Assembly: GCA_002812745.2 (NCBI GenBank)
Contig: NCSJ02000025.1
Location: 1-64,000 of the forward strand
Reading direction: 5' to 3'
Origin: Scytalidium lignicola
Taxonomy: Eukaryota; Ascomycota; Leotiomycetes
DNA length: 64,000 nt
Positions within the stretch are counted from its first letter, which is position 1; each line of letters begins with the position of its first letter. The position numbers were made by a program, and so were the translations under genes. The notes below the pieces were generated by a model. The model was not told the origin of the DNA. It searched no databases and was given only the letters and a program-made list of their open reading frames with translations. Shown one piece after another: positions 12,031 to 23,787 of the stretch.

Positions 12031-12640
12031 ACTGTTAGTTTTTTTATTATGTTTTAACCTCTTAATCTNTTTTTTACTTTATGTACAAACAACCTTGATA
12101 TNTATATTNAGTTTAAAGTTTTAAGTTTTAATTCTTAATAAAGTTTATTCTTTTTGGATTATTATTTAAGATTTTAATTGTTTTATTAACAAAGAATTAG
12201 AATTTAACTAATTAATTTCTTTAGAAGATTATTAAGTTAGTTATTATTATATTATTTATATTAGTTGACTTTAGTTTAAGTTTGATTTAAGTATAAATTA
12301 CTTTTACTTTATTTTGCTCTGGATTTTATCTTATCTTATTTTGACTACAACTAATCTTCATTATTTAAATAAATTTAGTTAATAGTTGATTATAATTCTG
12401 GTTAATGATTTTGTATAATTATATATATTGTATAACATAATTGTATGTGTACAAGGTTATGAATATTATAAGACTATGTAGGATTATATTATTAGATTAT
12501 TTATTAAAGTTGTATAATATTATTATTATTATTATTACTATTATTCTTATTGTTATTGTTATTACTATTATTATTATTATTATTTTATTATTGTTATGTT
12601 ATTACTAGTTATTATTGTTATTATCGTCAAAGGATTAGAC
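12031..12640. repeat. AT-rich degenerate tract with ATT microsatellite
   Basis: RIP-like AT-rich DNA with Ns at 12069, 12102 and 12110. Positions of roughly 12517-12625 form an imperfect ATT/TTA trinucleotide array interrupted by CTA and GTT units. Confidence 0.6.
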
Positions 12641-13285
12641 GTTCAGATAAAGTTTTTTGGGCTTTGGATCTCAGAGCTCTATTATATAACAGCATTTCTC
12701 CCTCCTTGGAACATGTGCATTATACTTGATTAAGTTAGAGTAAGGCTAAACTCCAGCTTGGAGTAAGGTCAAGCTTTAGTAGAGTAATAACTTTTTGGTA
12801 ACTTATGCCTTCGAACTTCACACTTAGCCTGATCAGCAACCAGCTATCCTATGAAGACGCAAGTGACACCATGAGGATGTCAGAGGTCGGCTAGGGAGGC
12901 GGATCCGCGAATTACAGGGCTAAAGCCGTAATCGGCTCGCGACATCACTTTCCCGGTCGAGGTCTGGCTGCGCAGCAGCGCCCCGGCCGCAAAACAGCCT
13001 GAAAAGCCTCCAAATTGGAGCGTAAGATTCAGGTCATATAGGAGCATTTCGTGTCCAAATTACAGCTCAAACGGCCCTGAATTGCGTGCGCAATGAGACG
13101 TTGAAGTGCAACCCGCAAAATCGGGTGGGTGCCAGTCACGTGACCGCGACTGGCCCGCAAAATCGCCTGGAGAACCGTAGGTTCAGTCAGATTAGGCCTG
13201 TAAACACACGCAAAAAGTAGGCTTCATATGCTAAATAAAGAATTGATTCTAATGTGTAGTTATAGCTACTATATACAGATCTATT
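12641..13285. other. Left flank of the Crypton relic
   Basis: The composition changes abruptly from AT-rich to GC-rich near 12830. The GC-rich part has many CCGTAA, GCGAATTACAG and CCCGCAAAATCG words and no coding frame. The 16-mer CCGTAATCGGCTCGCG at 12926-12941 recurs with one mismatch at 15988-16003, beyond the other end of the Crypton coding region. This is probably the non-coding 3' part of the element. Confidence 0.4.
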
Positions 13286-15816
13286 CTACATCTTCCGTTT
13301 GGCCTTTATAGCCTTGATTAACTTGTCTAAAGACGCGTTTGAATTGATTCTCTGCTGTTCTAGGGCTTCTACAGCCGTAATTACAGCCTCCTGATCTTCA
13401 AGTCTATTACCAGTTATTGCCATGATCTCGTCGATTATTACCTTACGCATGGAGTAGTACTGGCGCTCTGAAGGAGAGCGCCACCGGTTGCCATAGGCTG
13501 TGTCCAGCGTGGCTATGGAAGGAAGGCCTCCTAGGCCTACAGTCCACTCCCTCCAAAGGTCAGGGACCGTTACCACTTGGCATGATAGCTTGTAAAGAGG
13601 CAGCATGTTATTTCTGGCCTGTTCCTGTCTTTCCAGAGCTGTAGGAGCCAGCTGCTAAGGCTCATCTAGATCTATAAGTTGGTGCTGGTTCAGATCCAAT
13701 GGAGAGAGTGGTGTATGGCGATAAGGTTAGCCTGTAGGGTCATAGCCTTGAGGAAGCATTCTACTCCTTCCTAGGGTAAATGTAAGGCTAAATGAACCTG
13801 TAAGGAAGTCGTCCAGCTTGTCTGCAAGCTCGTTCAAGGCACCCGTAATTTCAGCCAATGCTTTAACATGAGTAGCCTAGCCTGTTTGAATAACGCTTGT
13901 TATGCTCCGTAAACGCTCATTTACAGATGGAATAGCTTTTTCTATGGCTACAAGATGCAGGTCCTCATGGCGGAGTATATCTGTAACTGCTTCAACTGAC
14001 CTAGCAAAGCTAGCATATTCGACTGTAGCAAACAAGGCATCACGAAAGATAAGGTGGTTAGGGTGGTTTTACCGTAAAAATACAGAATCCTATAGCATTC
14101 AACAGTTAGATCTGGAGCTTACGGACCGTAAACAGCATAACTGACTTGTAAAAACACATCCCTAAGCTTGTCTAAAAGCTCTAGAAAGCCATTAGCAGCT
14201 AAATTAGGCTTGACTATCTCAGTAGCACTAGGGAGATCAAGGTAAGCCTCACACTAGTGATCTAGTTATGGCCAAACATGTCAACGCAAAGTAAGAGGAG
14301 GCTTGACTGTTTCTCGTGGTATAAAGTAGCTAAATGCATAATCAGGCTCAAAATCAGTTATACCTCTTATGAATTGCCATAGCAGATCTGTTAGATAACA
14401 ACCAGTCATTTGATCATTGTTCTAGCGCCCTCCTCAATGGATTTGAGCTTCAGAGATGTTATTTGCCTTTGCAATGCAAGCTCCTGAAGAGTAAGGCATA
14501 TAAGTAACCTTTGACCCTTGGATGCTACTTAACATGTATAATCACTTGGTCCAGGAGTTAGTTGTCCACTCAGAGAGCTTTTCCTCAAGATGGCTGTTAT
14601 CACGCTTTAAAAGCTTGATGTTATACCATTCCTGGCTATTACAGAATGTAAGGAAAGGCTCTCCAAACAAGTGCTAACACCAAAAGAAGTAAGCTGTTAA
14701 AGCTTCAATTAAACAGGATTGATAATTCCTATAGCGTAAAGCAGCTCCATATTCAAGCTTGCTATGCTGGTTTGTTTTGCTATGGTCTATAACGGCTACT
14801 AAACACTACTCGTTGTTTTGGGTTCTTTCCTTAGGTAAAGGCATGAGAAACAAGTCTGCCAACTCTATAGGCAAGTGATTGCTCAGCTGTAAAAGCATGC
14901 TATTACCAAGAAGGAAGTCAACCTGCGTCTGTAAAGCTTGCTTAGCATTACCTTTCCCTAGGCTCTCACTCCAAACCTGGCGATGGAGGTCAGGAATCTG
15001 AGAAGCCAGATAACCATCGTGGATAGTAGCTATGCCACGGTCCATAAACTTTGTTCAACGACGAGCATGCTCTCCACGAATAATTGATAATTCTAAAGCT
15101 TTCAAAGCTACACGTTTTGGTTGAGGAGTATTGTGTAAGCCTTAGGAGGTCTGATATGACCAAAACTCCTTTATGGCAAAGACATACCCGCAAACGGTGT
15201 TATACATAAGGACTAGCTCTGATTGCTCCTCATCATCCTCGCCTTCAACAATCAAGTGGTTACCAGCATTTACAACTAAGTTATTATTCTTTTTTTGACG
15301 TTTGAATGGTTGATTTAGGCCTTGCAAGCCTGCTTTTCTCTTCCTTTCCTTCTCTTCCATAAGCCAGGTGCCTTTCCTTGGAGGCCGGCTAGTCACTTCC
15401 TCCTTGATAAACAGTAACAACTTCCCTTCATCCACCTAATCACCAGGTAGGTATTGGCCACCTGGAGGGAACCCTTGAGCAATGTACCAGGTTTTCCATT
15501 CCTTCTGTTTTGGAGCGTAATTTCTGGTTGTATTAAGTGGCCGGTGGGTGCGGTGATACTCCAAGGTCTCATTACGGACAGCCTCAATTCTGGCCTGGAG
15601 CTCTTGAGTCAGTGGAATTGGTGGGTCTGTCAGGCTGGTAACAACAGGTTCAGGAGTTGTAGGACCCGTAAGACCCGTAAGGCCCGTAGCACCCATACGG
15701 CCTCCAAAATCGCCCGTAAAGTGGCCTGCAAACGCGCGTGTGCCTTGTAGTAAGGCGTTCGCCAGTATGGTGGTCATTCTGGAGGTGTAATTACGGCTGT
15801 ACAGACAGTTAGCCAA
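13286..15816 (-). pseudogene. Crypton tyrosine-recombinase gene, decayed
   Basis: On the minus strand this reads as a fungal Crypton protein with many stops. The N-terminal part (15816-15436) ends in TTRNYAPKQKEWKTWY, the DNA-binding core start. After an in-frame TAG at 15436-15438 it continues VDEGKLLLFIKEEV. Further on come QPKRVALKALELSI, HSKTNQHSKLEYGAAL, GEPFLTFCNSQEWYNIKLLK and a C-terminal recombinase block QIH-x-GGR-x-NNDQMTGCYLT near 14400-14450. There the presumed Arg and Trp codons are now TGA and TAG, while the CYLT Tyr is kept. The last frame (13606-13286), VPDLWREWTVGLGG...RWRSPSERQYYS, matches the GCR1_C-like domain found in such elements. Family members excise and integrate circular DNA by a Tyr recombinase. 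Here many stops make it inactive. Confidence 0.8.
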
Positions 15817-16102
15817 TATCTCTTGATCAAGGGAGGGCCAGCCCTAGCTAAGGCCTAGGCCTGAGCCTGAGCCTGAGCCTCTTGGCCTACGAATGCATAC
15901 AGTGCGTCCTGAATGGCCTCGAAATATGGTGGTTGTAGGATGGTGGGAGGGAACGCGTCGCGGGACCTCATGACATCAGCTCAGGATCCGTAATCGACTC
16001 GCGTTCCCAGCCAAAATTGGCCCTGGTCAGGAGGGCTTGGCGCGTCCGCGACTGCACCCCGGCAGGCCAAAAGTGGTCGATTACGGGAGGTCTCGATTAC
16101 AG
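15817..16102. other. Right flank of the Crypton relic, GC-rich
   Basis: It holds a short hexamer repeat (three GCCTGA units near 15864-15881) and the second copy of the 16-mer CCGTAATCGACTCGCG at 15988-16003. It is likely the element's 5' non-coding part; no promoter is identified. Confidence 0.35.
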
Positions 16103-16393
16103 CTAAGCGAGGCTCGATGACGGGCACGGCCTCTGACACCATTTTTTAGCAGAGACGATCTTTCTGCGGAGCTCGCTGGGGTGTAGCCATAGACACCCGT
16201 CGGCTCGCATATACTCGTCCACGGTGCGTTGGTAGCTGGGTTTATCGCGGCGCTTGAGGGTCCCGTAAAAAAAGAGGTATCCATAGGGATCAGTCATCCA
16301 GAGCGGCCGATTTTGACCACTGTTGTAGCCGTAGTAGGCGTCCTCGATAATGTAGGAGTCTGGCTCATCGTCAGCGTCATTTGAATTTGGCAT
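16103..16393 (-). CDS. Small hypothetical ORF upstream of the Crypton gene
   Basis: A 96-residue frame with an acidic start (MPNSNDADDEPDSYIIED) and an aromatic-rich middle (WMTDPYGYLFFYGTLKRRDKP). It has good composition and its own ATG, but no family is recognised. It lies just upstream of the Crypton coding region on the same strand and could be element cargo, a host gene into which the element inserted, or chance. Confidence 0.3.
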   Translation of the reverse strand: MPNSNDADDEPDSYIIEDAYYGYNSGQNRPLWMTDPYGYLFFYGTLKRRDKPSYQRTVDEYMRADGCLWLHPSELRRKIVSAKKWCQRPCPSSSLA

Positions 16394-17776
16394 CGCGATT
16401 GGTTGGCCTACACATTGAGCTAGTTATATTACATAGGGGAATCCAGCGTCTAACCGAGACAAAGATATCGTAGTTCCATGCAAGCAATATATACACTACT
16501 GTACCTCTTCCAATGATAAGTTAGGACAGTGAGAGGGGGTGATCAGACTCTTTCAGTGAGACGCCTATTCACGCGGATCTGCGCATCAAACGCCCCACAA
16601 TTAACGTGGAACTGGGCTTTAATCGTGGTTGGTTGTCTCTATAGTAACTTTTATGCTGTAAACAGTACATAAAACACGATATTACTAACTCCAAATCAGA
16701 CAAAACCAGCATAAAAAAGAAATATCAATTTATTGTTTTCTCTTGAAGCGCTTAGCTCGTATAACGGCCATACGTAGGACTGGTTTAGTTCCAGAAAGAA
16801 GGATTTCTTGGTTTCACAGCCGCTGAGCAAGACTTCATCATCAAAAGTAACAATACTAATTTTAATTTTAGAATACTGGACAGTCTCACTCTTCTTTCGC
16901 TTGAATACAACGACAGCATCACTTGGTTGTGTAGATATCTTGCTCAACATCGATCCATGTCCTGCTGCTACTTGTGATTCCTAAACTGTCACATATTGCA
17001 CAGTGCAGGGTTGGGAACATGCGTGGCAATGGAGTCAGTTGTCTAAGCTAGAAATATTATAAAGGGATAGCATTATGGAGTGGAGAATGGTAGGGAATAA
17101 AGTGGTTGCTCAACATAGCGTTACTTGTAGATCTCTTCACGACGCTGAATATAATATTGATGTCGACAAGTTCCACCTAAGACATTTGAGTTCCGTTAGC
17201 ACTCCTTTAGGGCTCTGAGACAATAGCTTAGAAAAGACAAATGCTTCATCTAAAATTATAGTTTGTTGTTCTGAATTATGCTCCGCAACATCTAAAGCCT
17301 TGTGAAACGTGTATGAACTACCTGTGAAAACTTAAAATAAATAGTACTTTCTTTCCTTGTGATTATTATTTCTTAGATGAGAAGTAATAATACAACATCT
17401 ACATATAGTTTTTACTTCAAATAACATTTTAGTTCGTCCATAACCATTACGGCTAGATCCTAAGACAGATTAACGTTAAAAGAGGGGTTTAAAAGAAGAC
17501 TAAGATATAGAGAATTTGAAAAGAATAAGCTGATTAAGATTGATCTAATAAACAGGTTACATCGTGTTCAATTCACAAGGATCTACACTTAGGACAGACT
17601 ATGCGTGGGAAATGTAGAGGGTGTTTAATCAAACCCTGCATATTAATTGCAATGCAATATATAGCCTCCACTTATATGATGGCATTTGCCCTACTGTATC
17701 TTGTCCAATATAGATATCTTTGTTATTCAAATTTATATCTGTACTTTGATCCAATACCCGTGTCTATAACTTCTCC
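16394..17776. other. Intergenic with one small ORF
   Basis: Mostly AT-rich. A minus-strand frame at 16950-16696 (84 residues, start MLSKISTQPSDAVVVF) has protein-like composition but no recognised family. It could be an isolated exon or a remnant. Nothing else is supported. Confidence 0.35.
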
Positions 17777-19422
17777 TTAAACCTCTATCCATTCCCTACA
17801 CCACTTTTCTACCCACTCCGGCTTAATAGCGTGTGCATCCCTCAACGTACTGCTCAAGACCGCTGCTCTCGCCGCCTCAAAAACGGGAGACGCCTGCAGT
17901 AATGTCTCATATGTATCCAACAATTTCACTGCTGGATTGACTTTGATTGAGCTCTCCACGTCTTTACCACCGCTCTCAACATCTACCCTCACTCTCCGCA
18001 ACCACGATGAGTCCAGAGATCCGGCTTAGAAGGATGTGGAGAAAAAAGATCGCCCGACCTGAAGAAATCTAGATGGGAAAACAATTTGAAGATAGGTTGA
18101 CACCATTCATATTGAGGCTTTCTGACCCTGCATAGTTCGTACATGTCTTCTTCGACATGGACAAATTCGACTCCTACATCTGGGTGGAAGTGGATATACT
18201 TCCAGTCATCGTAAGGGAATGGGCCAGAAGTTCGAATCTCAGGAATGCTGCCTTGTTCCGATGAGCCATATTCATTCAGTAACCTCACCCTCTTTGCGAC
18301 AGGGTTCCCAAGGGTGGCGGGGACATCTCCTCCGCCATATAAAACGGTATCAAGACTAGAGCAGACAAAATCTAGAATCTCCGGGTCGCTGCCAAGCTCG
18401 CCTATTAAAGACGGAGCGAGAAGAGCTGCATCTACTTTAGTATGCTTGAGCCCTTCAGCAAGCAGTTTCGCTGATGGTATAGTGCTAGCAGGAGGGTAGA
18501 TCCAGGCCGTACCGCTTCCAATACCGTTAAAGAGGGTAGTGACATGGTTAGCGGCCTAGTGAGTATACGTGGTGCAAATTAGAAGATTTTGCTACTTAGG
18601 TATAAATTTAAACAGGGAGAAAAAACTCACATGAAACGGTGGTAGTAAGAAAAAGACACGGTTGCATTGAAATAGTTTCTCTTGGCTCTCAAATCCTTCA
18701 GGGGGATCAATTTGTATCGACTTGATGTAAGATGCAGCAAAGTCATGAGACCAAATGACCGGTTTTGGCATGCCCGTAGACCCAGAGGTATGAAATACAA
18801 TAAGAGGTTCATCTTTTGCCTCTTCAAAAGTCCTGTTATAAGGATATCTCGGGTGGGCTTTGTCAAGCAGCTCCGTAATAGTTGGCGCCCTCACCTCCTG
18901 AAGTGGGTGAGCGGCAAGAATTCTAGTTATCACAGGTGGTTGTGGATTTGGTACGATAATGGTCTTGCAATCGAGGAGATTGAGTAAGTGTGAATGCGCT
19001 GCAATACTATTGCGCGGAGAAGAAAGAAACATCTTTTGTCATTTTACTATCAGCATACTAGTTTGATGTGGGCATTCTTATTTTATGTCCTCACCTTGTA
19101 TCCTGCCTTCACAGCTCCAAGTACCAGTACATTGTAACGTAAGTCATTTGGCCCAATGTACGCCAGTGTCTCCCAATTTTTACCCGGCCCGATGGTGTTG
19201 TGCAAATGCCAAGCAGCGCCATTAATAGCATTTGCCAATTGTTCGAAATTCACTTTGCGAAATCCAGAGTCATAGGAAGTGGTTGAAATAGGAAATTCTG
19301 CGTAAAGGAGTTGTGGAGTTTTTTTTGGCTCTATAGTCAACGATATTAACAAGTATATCCTTTTCTTGAGATCCATAGTCGGCGGCGTGATATTCAATTT
19401 GCTTTTCTAGGTTTAAATGCAT
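17777..19422 (-). pseudogene. NRPS-like adenylation/thioester-reductase gene with internal deletion
   Basis: Exons on the minus strand: 19422-19095, 19032-18631 and 18555 onward, with introns 19033-19094 and 18556-18630. The first exon starts MHLNLEKQIEYHAAD; a one-base insertion in an eight-A run (19320-19327) shifts the frame before LLYAEFPIS. The adenylation domain is clear: AYIGPNDLRY, VFHTSGSTGMPKP (A3 P-loop), LLPPFH|AANHVTTLFNGI, LNEYGSSEQG (A5) and FFRSGDLFSPHP (A7/A8). After THRG near 18010 the frame switches directly to RRVRVDVES...LLDTYETL...EWVEKWCREWIEV, which looks like the C-terminal end of the reductase domain. The rest of the A domain, the carrier domain and nearly all of the reductase are missing. 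Relatives activate and reduce amino or aryl acids. This copy cannot. Confidence 0.75.
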
Positions 19423-20222
19423 TTTCTTTTTTNCGATATTGCGAGTCTCTAGAAGCTGAAACGAACTTCGTCGAGACTTTAGACAAGATCACCAAAGACC
19501 CCTTTTACACGATTTACGTACACTCTACTTTACCACTTTACAGCAGAGGGGGGGTCAGGTGGAACTTTTATTAGGTCAGAATTAAGCTCTCACGTACATC
19601 TCCCCAAAGGCTTATCTATAGTTCTGCAAGAAAAATATTGCTCCATCCCGTATTTAGGTAAGAGTGACAGGCCTTGCATATTAGCCTAGGATAAAATCCC
19701 CAATGGCGTAACTTCTCCGCCAGAGTGGTGGTGGTCAGCCTCGATTTGTCACCAAATGATGTGCATTTGCTGTCTTGGCACTGATGTTGCCTACACAACT
19801 GACAAGGGGCCAACAGCAAATACTATATTAAATTAAGTTATTTAGCTATAATGATGTGACATGATACTAAGAATCTAGTCTGTCGTCTAATATTCAGAAA
19901 TAAGATGCTTCCTTTCCGAGAAGATGAAAATGCTAACTTCTGCATCGAAATTCTCACCACCCTTCCCTTTATTCTCAATTATATTGTTAGGGGCAATATT
20001 GTTTGGATCATCGCCTTAATATCCTCACAACACAGCATGCAGCCAACTTCCAAACCCCTCCAGTTATCAGTGTTTCTTCCACCAACTCCGTTTACAAGAT
20101 GCTATGATACTCACCGAACGCTGGAGTAATAACAAATATCGTAGTGGCTAATTACTCCTGAGATCATGCACAAAGAAAAAGTCAGGACTTATATTCAAAT
20201 AAAATAGAAGGTAACTCTCTAA
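19423..20222. other. Intergenic, no gene seen
   Basis: An N follows a T run at 19433. The stretch contains only short frames and no recognisable repeat; it separates the NRPS-like relic from the 3' end of the Zn2Cys6 gene. Confidence 0.4.
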
Positions 20223-22031
20223 TCAAGATAATCTCATACCCTCAAAATACAATGTCCCCAAAGCGCGCATGATCCCAAGCTGACAATTCATCTGCTCCAG
20301 CACCTTCTGCGCAGCGCTCTTCTGCCAATCCAACGAGATGGGACTGGAGGCGATCAATCGTAGCGACCACTGGACCACGGGCCACAGAACGCGTATTGTA
20401 TCTGGCCATCCGAGGATGCGGGATAGATTCTTGTCATCTTTCGGGCCTTTAAGTTGTTCAAGGAGAGTGGGGGAGTCCACTTCTAGTGTAACAGCTAGGA
20501 CAAAGAGAATCTTATTGGCGACGGCACGGAAGTCTTCGATGCAACGGTTGCGAACTTGAGTGAAGAGGAGTCGCTGCTGAGGCGTGCAGCTTGGTGCTTC
20601 GGAAGCATGGTGCAGGAAATCGAGGACTTGGGAGGCAAGCTGCATCCTGAAGCAGCATTGGAATGAGTAGACACCGACAAATCGTAGGTCGATATGATCG
20701 GGGCCAGGGTAAGGTGCGAGCGGTGGTTCCACTACGCAAGCTGTGATGGGATTATCGTCGGGTAATGGGTATGTTACCTTTTCCACATTGTCTAGATCTC
20801 GCAGAATCGTTGGCGTATTTGAGAGTAAATGGTCAAGGTCCCCTGTATTTATTAACCGTTGAATACGACTACATAGCTGATTGCAGTGGTAAGAGAAAAT
20901 GCCTGCTCGAACAAGTGTATACTCGACTGATTCGCAATGTTTGGAGATTTCACGGAGCAGTTTAGGAGTCTCTTTCGGGGATTCCTGTCCGGTCACGAGA
21001 GAATGGATTTGCTGTTTAGTAAAAGTGTTATTAGAAATCGAAATTACAATTCTTTTGTAGATAAAAGTTAGACTCACCACTGTATTGAAGACAATCCAAA
21101 ACAAGTTTCTCCCCTCTCGCGTGGTAAAACGATCTGGACCACGGAGACGAATTAACTCTGCCATGCCTCGACTATGTATATCCCACCCGGAAGAGGGTGG
21201 TCCGACTTTGGCTCCGCTTCGTGCATCTAATAAGAGCTTCATGGAAAGTTGTGTGTTAGCAAGATATATATTTGAGATCCTCAAACCTAAAAGTCTTACC
21301 TCGTACAAGGCCAACAGCCAAACACCCAAGATCGTGTTATCGCTCTTGCATCGTTGCGGGTCTGAGAGGGCTGAATATACCGCGTTAAGAGCAGTTCTGT
21401 ATGCCTTTGATTGATCAGGTAGATGACTTGGATACTGGGTCGAGTTCGCTATATAAGCGCATCCAACGGCGTTGCACGCCAGATACAACGGAGAGCCTTC
21501 TTCAGCTTTGGAAGCCACATGCGGGATGGCGTTGTAGACGCTCTTCCCCGTATCAAAGGAGAATTTGTTTATAACCAAAGGCACACAGTGGTCATTCCAT
21601 GATTCAGTCAGAGGATACAGGAGCGGGGTATATTCCTTGGATGAGAGCAGAAAGCCTTCAGGGCTGGTGGTTTCCGCCACATCCCGGGCATCAACAAATG
21701 TCGAGGAATCGCTTTCATGGCTTTCTTGATCATACTTCCTTCGACGATCTCTGCTCATGTTAGAAGGAAAGGAAGAAACATTCTCGATGCGAAAGCGTAG
21801 CTGCAGCTCATCTCGATAGCCTGGACACGGACGGCCCCTGTCTAGACATCGCGCACACTCCGGACGGCCAAGATCGCACTATGAAGTTGAGTTGAGTTAG
21901 CATCTTGCGTTCATAGGCTGATATACGAAGAAATAAAGAAAAAGCAGTCAAAAACAGGGCAGCTACCACACCTTAACTCGTCGCCGTCGACATTCGTGGC
22001 AGTCACGGCTAGGACGACCGACATTCGGCAT
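20223..22031 (-). CDS. Zn2Cys6 transcription factor, apparently intact
   Basis: Exons (minus): 22031-21972, 21878-21300, 21236-21078 and 21011-20223. Introns are 93, 63 and 66 bp, all with GT/AG ends and joining in phase, giving about 528 residues. The DNA-binding cluster is split by intron 1: Cys at 11, 14, 21, 28, 31 and 38 (C-x2-C-x6-C-x6-C-x2-C-x6-C), with basic RRRRVK between. The start MPNVGRPSRDCHEC is typical for the group. The remainder is a helical, Leu-rich regulatory region of the fungal-specific TF type (LYLACNAVGCAYIAN, LLALYE, HSRGMAELIRLRGP). It should act in the nucleus on a palindromic CGG-type site; target genes are unknown. The TGA at 20223-20225 ends it and no internal stop is seen. 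Confidence 0.85.
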
Positions 22032-23787
22032 CGTCCTTGATAGACCTTGGTGACTCCCTATAAGAGCAATCGATACGTTGTGTTTTTGTGGCTTGTTGCG
22101 GCTTAGGGTTCAAAATCAAATTAAAAGAGTTGATGAGTTAGTGCAAAGAATGGGGATTACAGGAAAATAATGCACAAGCTTGAAACGTTTTAATGGTCAA
22201 TGCAACCAAGCCTAGGCTCTTATCAAGAAAAAAGATGATGCATAAAAATATAAAAGAGTCTTGATTCTGTGGATCCGTGGGTTCCGTTCTTAAAACGCCA
22301 TCCCCAGAACTCTTTATACACATTGCCGGCCATGAGCAAGAACGCCTTGTTCATTGTAGGTGGGGTTCCCTCAGGAAGTAGCACCAGTCAAACGGGAGTT
22401 AATTAAAGGGATTCCATAGGGCGGTTCAACAGAGACACTGCCAAATATGTTTCTGGAACCTGCACTTGGCAGTAACGGGGCGGCTGCGGCGGCCACTTAC
22501 CGGCGGCGTAAATATTCTGTGGCATCTTTTTGTTTTGCCTAGTGAAAATTTGTTTAGATGAGCCTTTAGCTAAGCCTCCAACTTTAGAACCCCCGTATTT
22601 GCTCTCATTTCCCCCGTTGCACTTGGTTTGGCAAAGTTGAAGGCCCTCGATTTCCTGCTGGGTCTGGCTGCCTTGCAGCCTTACCAGGCGCCGCCTAGAT
22701 GTAGTCCGCTGACCTCCTCGGATTCTCGCCCTCTTATAATAAGGAGATGCCAGCTGGAGAGGAGCAGCATTGATCGGCGCATTGACTTTCCACTTCGCCA
22801 AGTTCTTGCTTTTACGTACACGCAGCCAGTCGAATGAACTGTGGAGAAACTTGAGACTTTGAAAGCTTAATGTTGTTGTGGTGGCGTTATGCAGGTTCGC
22901 GGCTGAGGGGAGGTAGGGGAAGTGATAGGGCTGAGCGTGTTCTATCCAGTCAGACGGCGGTTCTGAATTTCAAATCCATTCTAAATTACACCACTCTACG
23001 GCAAGCACGGCCTCTCCCCCTGGATGGTGACATTCGTCGTCTGCGGGGTTTTGCACTAAAAGTGTTAGCTCAAGTGAGTTAACGAAAGTTAGTGACTGCT
23101 AATTAGCTTGATTTAGCTGATTTAGCTGATTTATTAGTTAGTCTAACTTCTGTCGGAGATCTCCTTATCTAAGAGCGCTTATCACCATCCAATAGGCATT
23201 CGCCTTTAGTGTTCCCAATAGCTTCATCCTCTCTGCTATATCATTCACGAGATTTCCGCGACCAACTCGTTGAGATATAGGCAGCAACCACGTTTAGCCT
23301 AGCATATCAAAAACTGAAACAATTTTGTCATTACACGAAAGCAATCTACTTAGCAAAGTTGGCAGTGCTCAGTGATAGAAGATCACATAGACCACAGACC
23401 AATAGAGCCGAGGAAACGGGGGGTTTTCTACTGATGTGGTGGAATGATGGAGTTAACAGAAACAGAATGTTTTGATTCCAAGGCAGAATGGCGATTGTTA
23501 TTAGCTTTACAGTCATATCTTTATTTTCATCCACTCCTTTAGTCATATACTACTATGCCGCCCACGCGGTAGCTCCAATAGTTTAAATCTGCCTTGTCCA
23601 TCCACCAGGGAAAAAAGCCACTGCCGTATCTCAGCTTGCATAGGGAATTAGAAGCTCAGAAGCTTTCTATCACTATTTATAGACAGGTAACGTTGCAGAT
23701 CCGGGTGCGATCTGACCACCAGATAAGCTGGATGTCTGCATATTCCAAAAGCCCCTGAAGTCCATACAGCCATTCTAGCCCAATCAC
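22032..23787. other. Intergenic, no gene recognised
   Basis: This contains the upstream region of the Zn2Cys6 gene and the 3' flank of the next gene. A 132-residue minus frame at 22801-22403 overlaps a plus frame at 22628-22837; both look compositional rather than real. The sequence near 23105-23135 has a short TTAGCTGAT direct repeat. Confidence 0.4.

Noticed and set aside
22403..22837. Overlapping open frames on both strands, the minus one 132 codons
   Set aside because: They shadow each other, have skewed composition, lack splice or family signals, and neither looks like a known domain.
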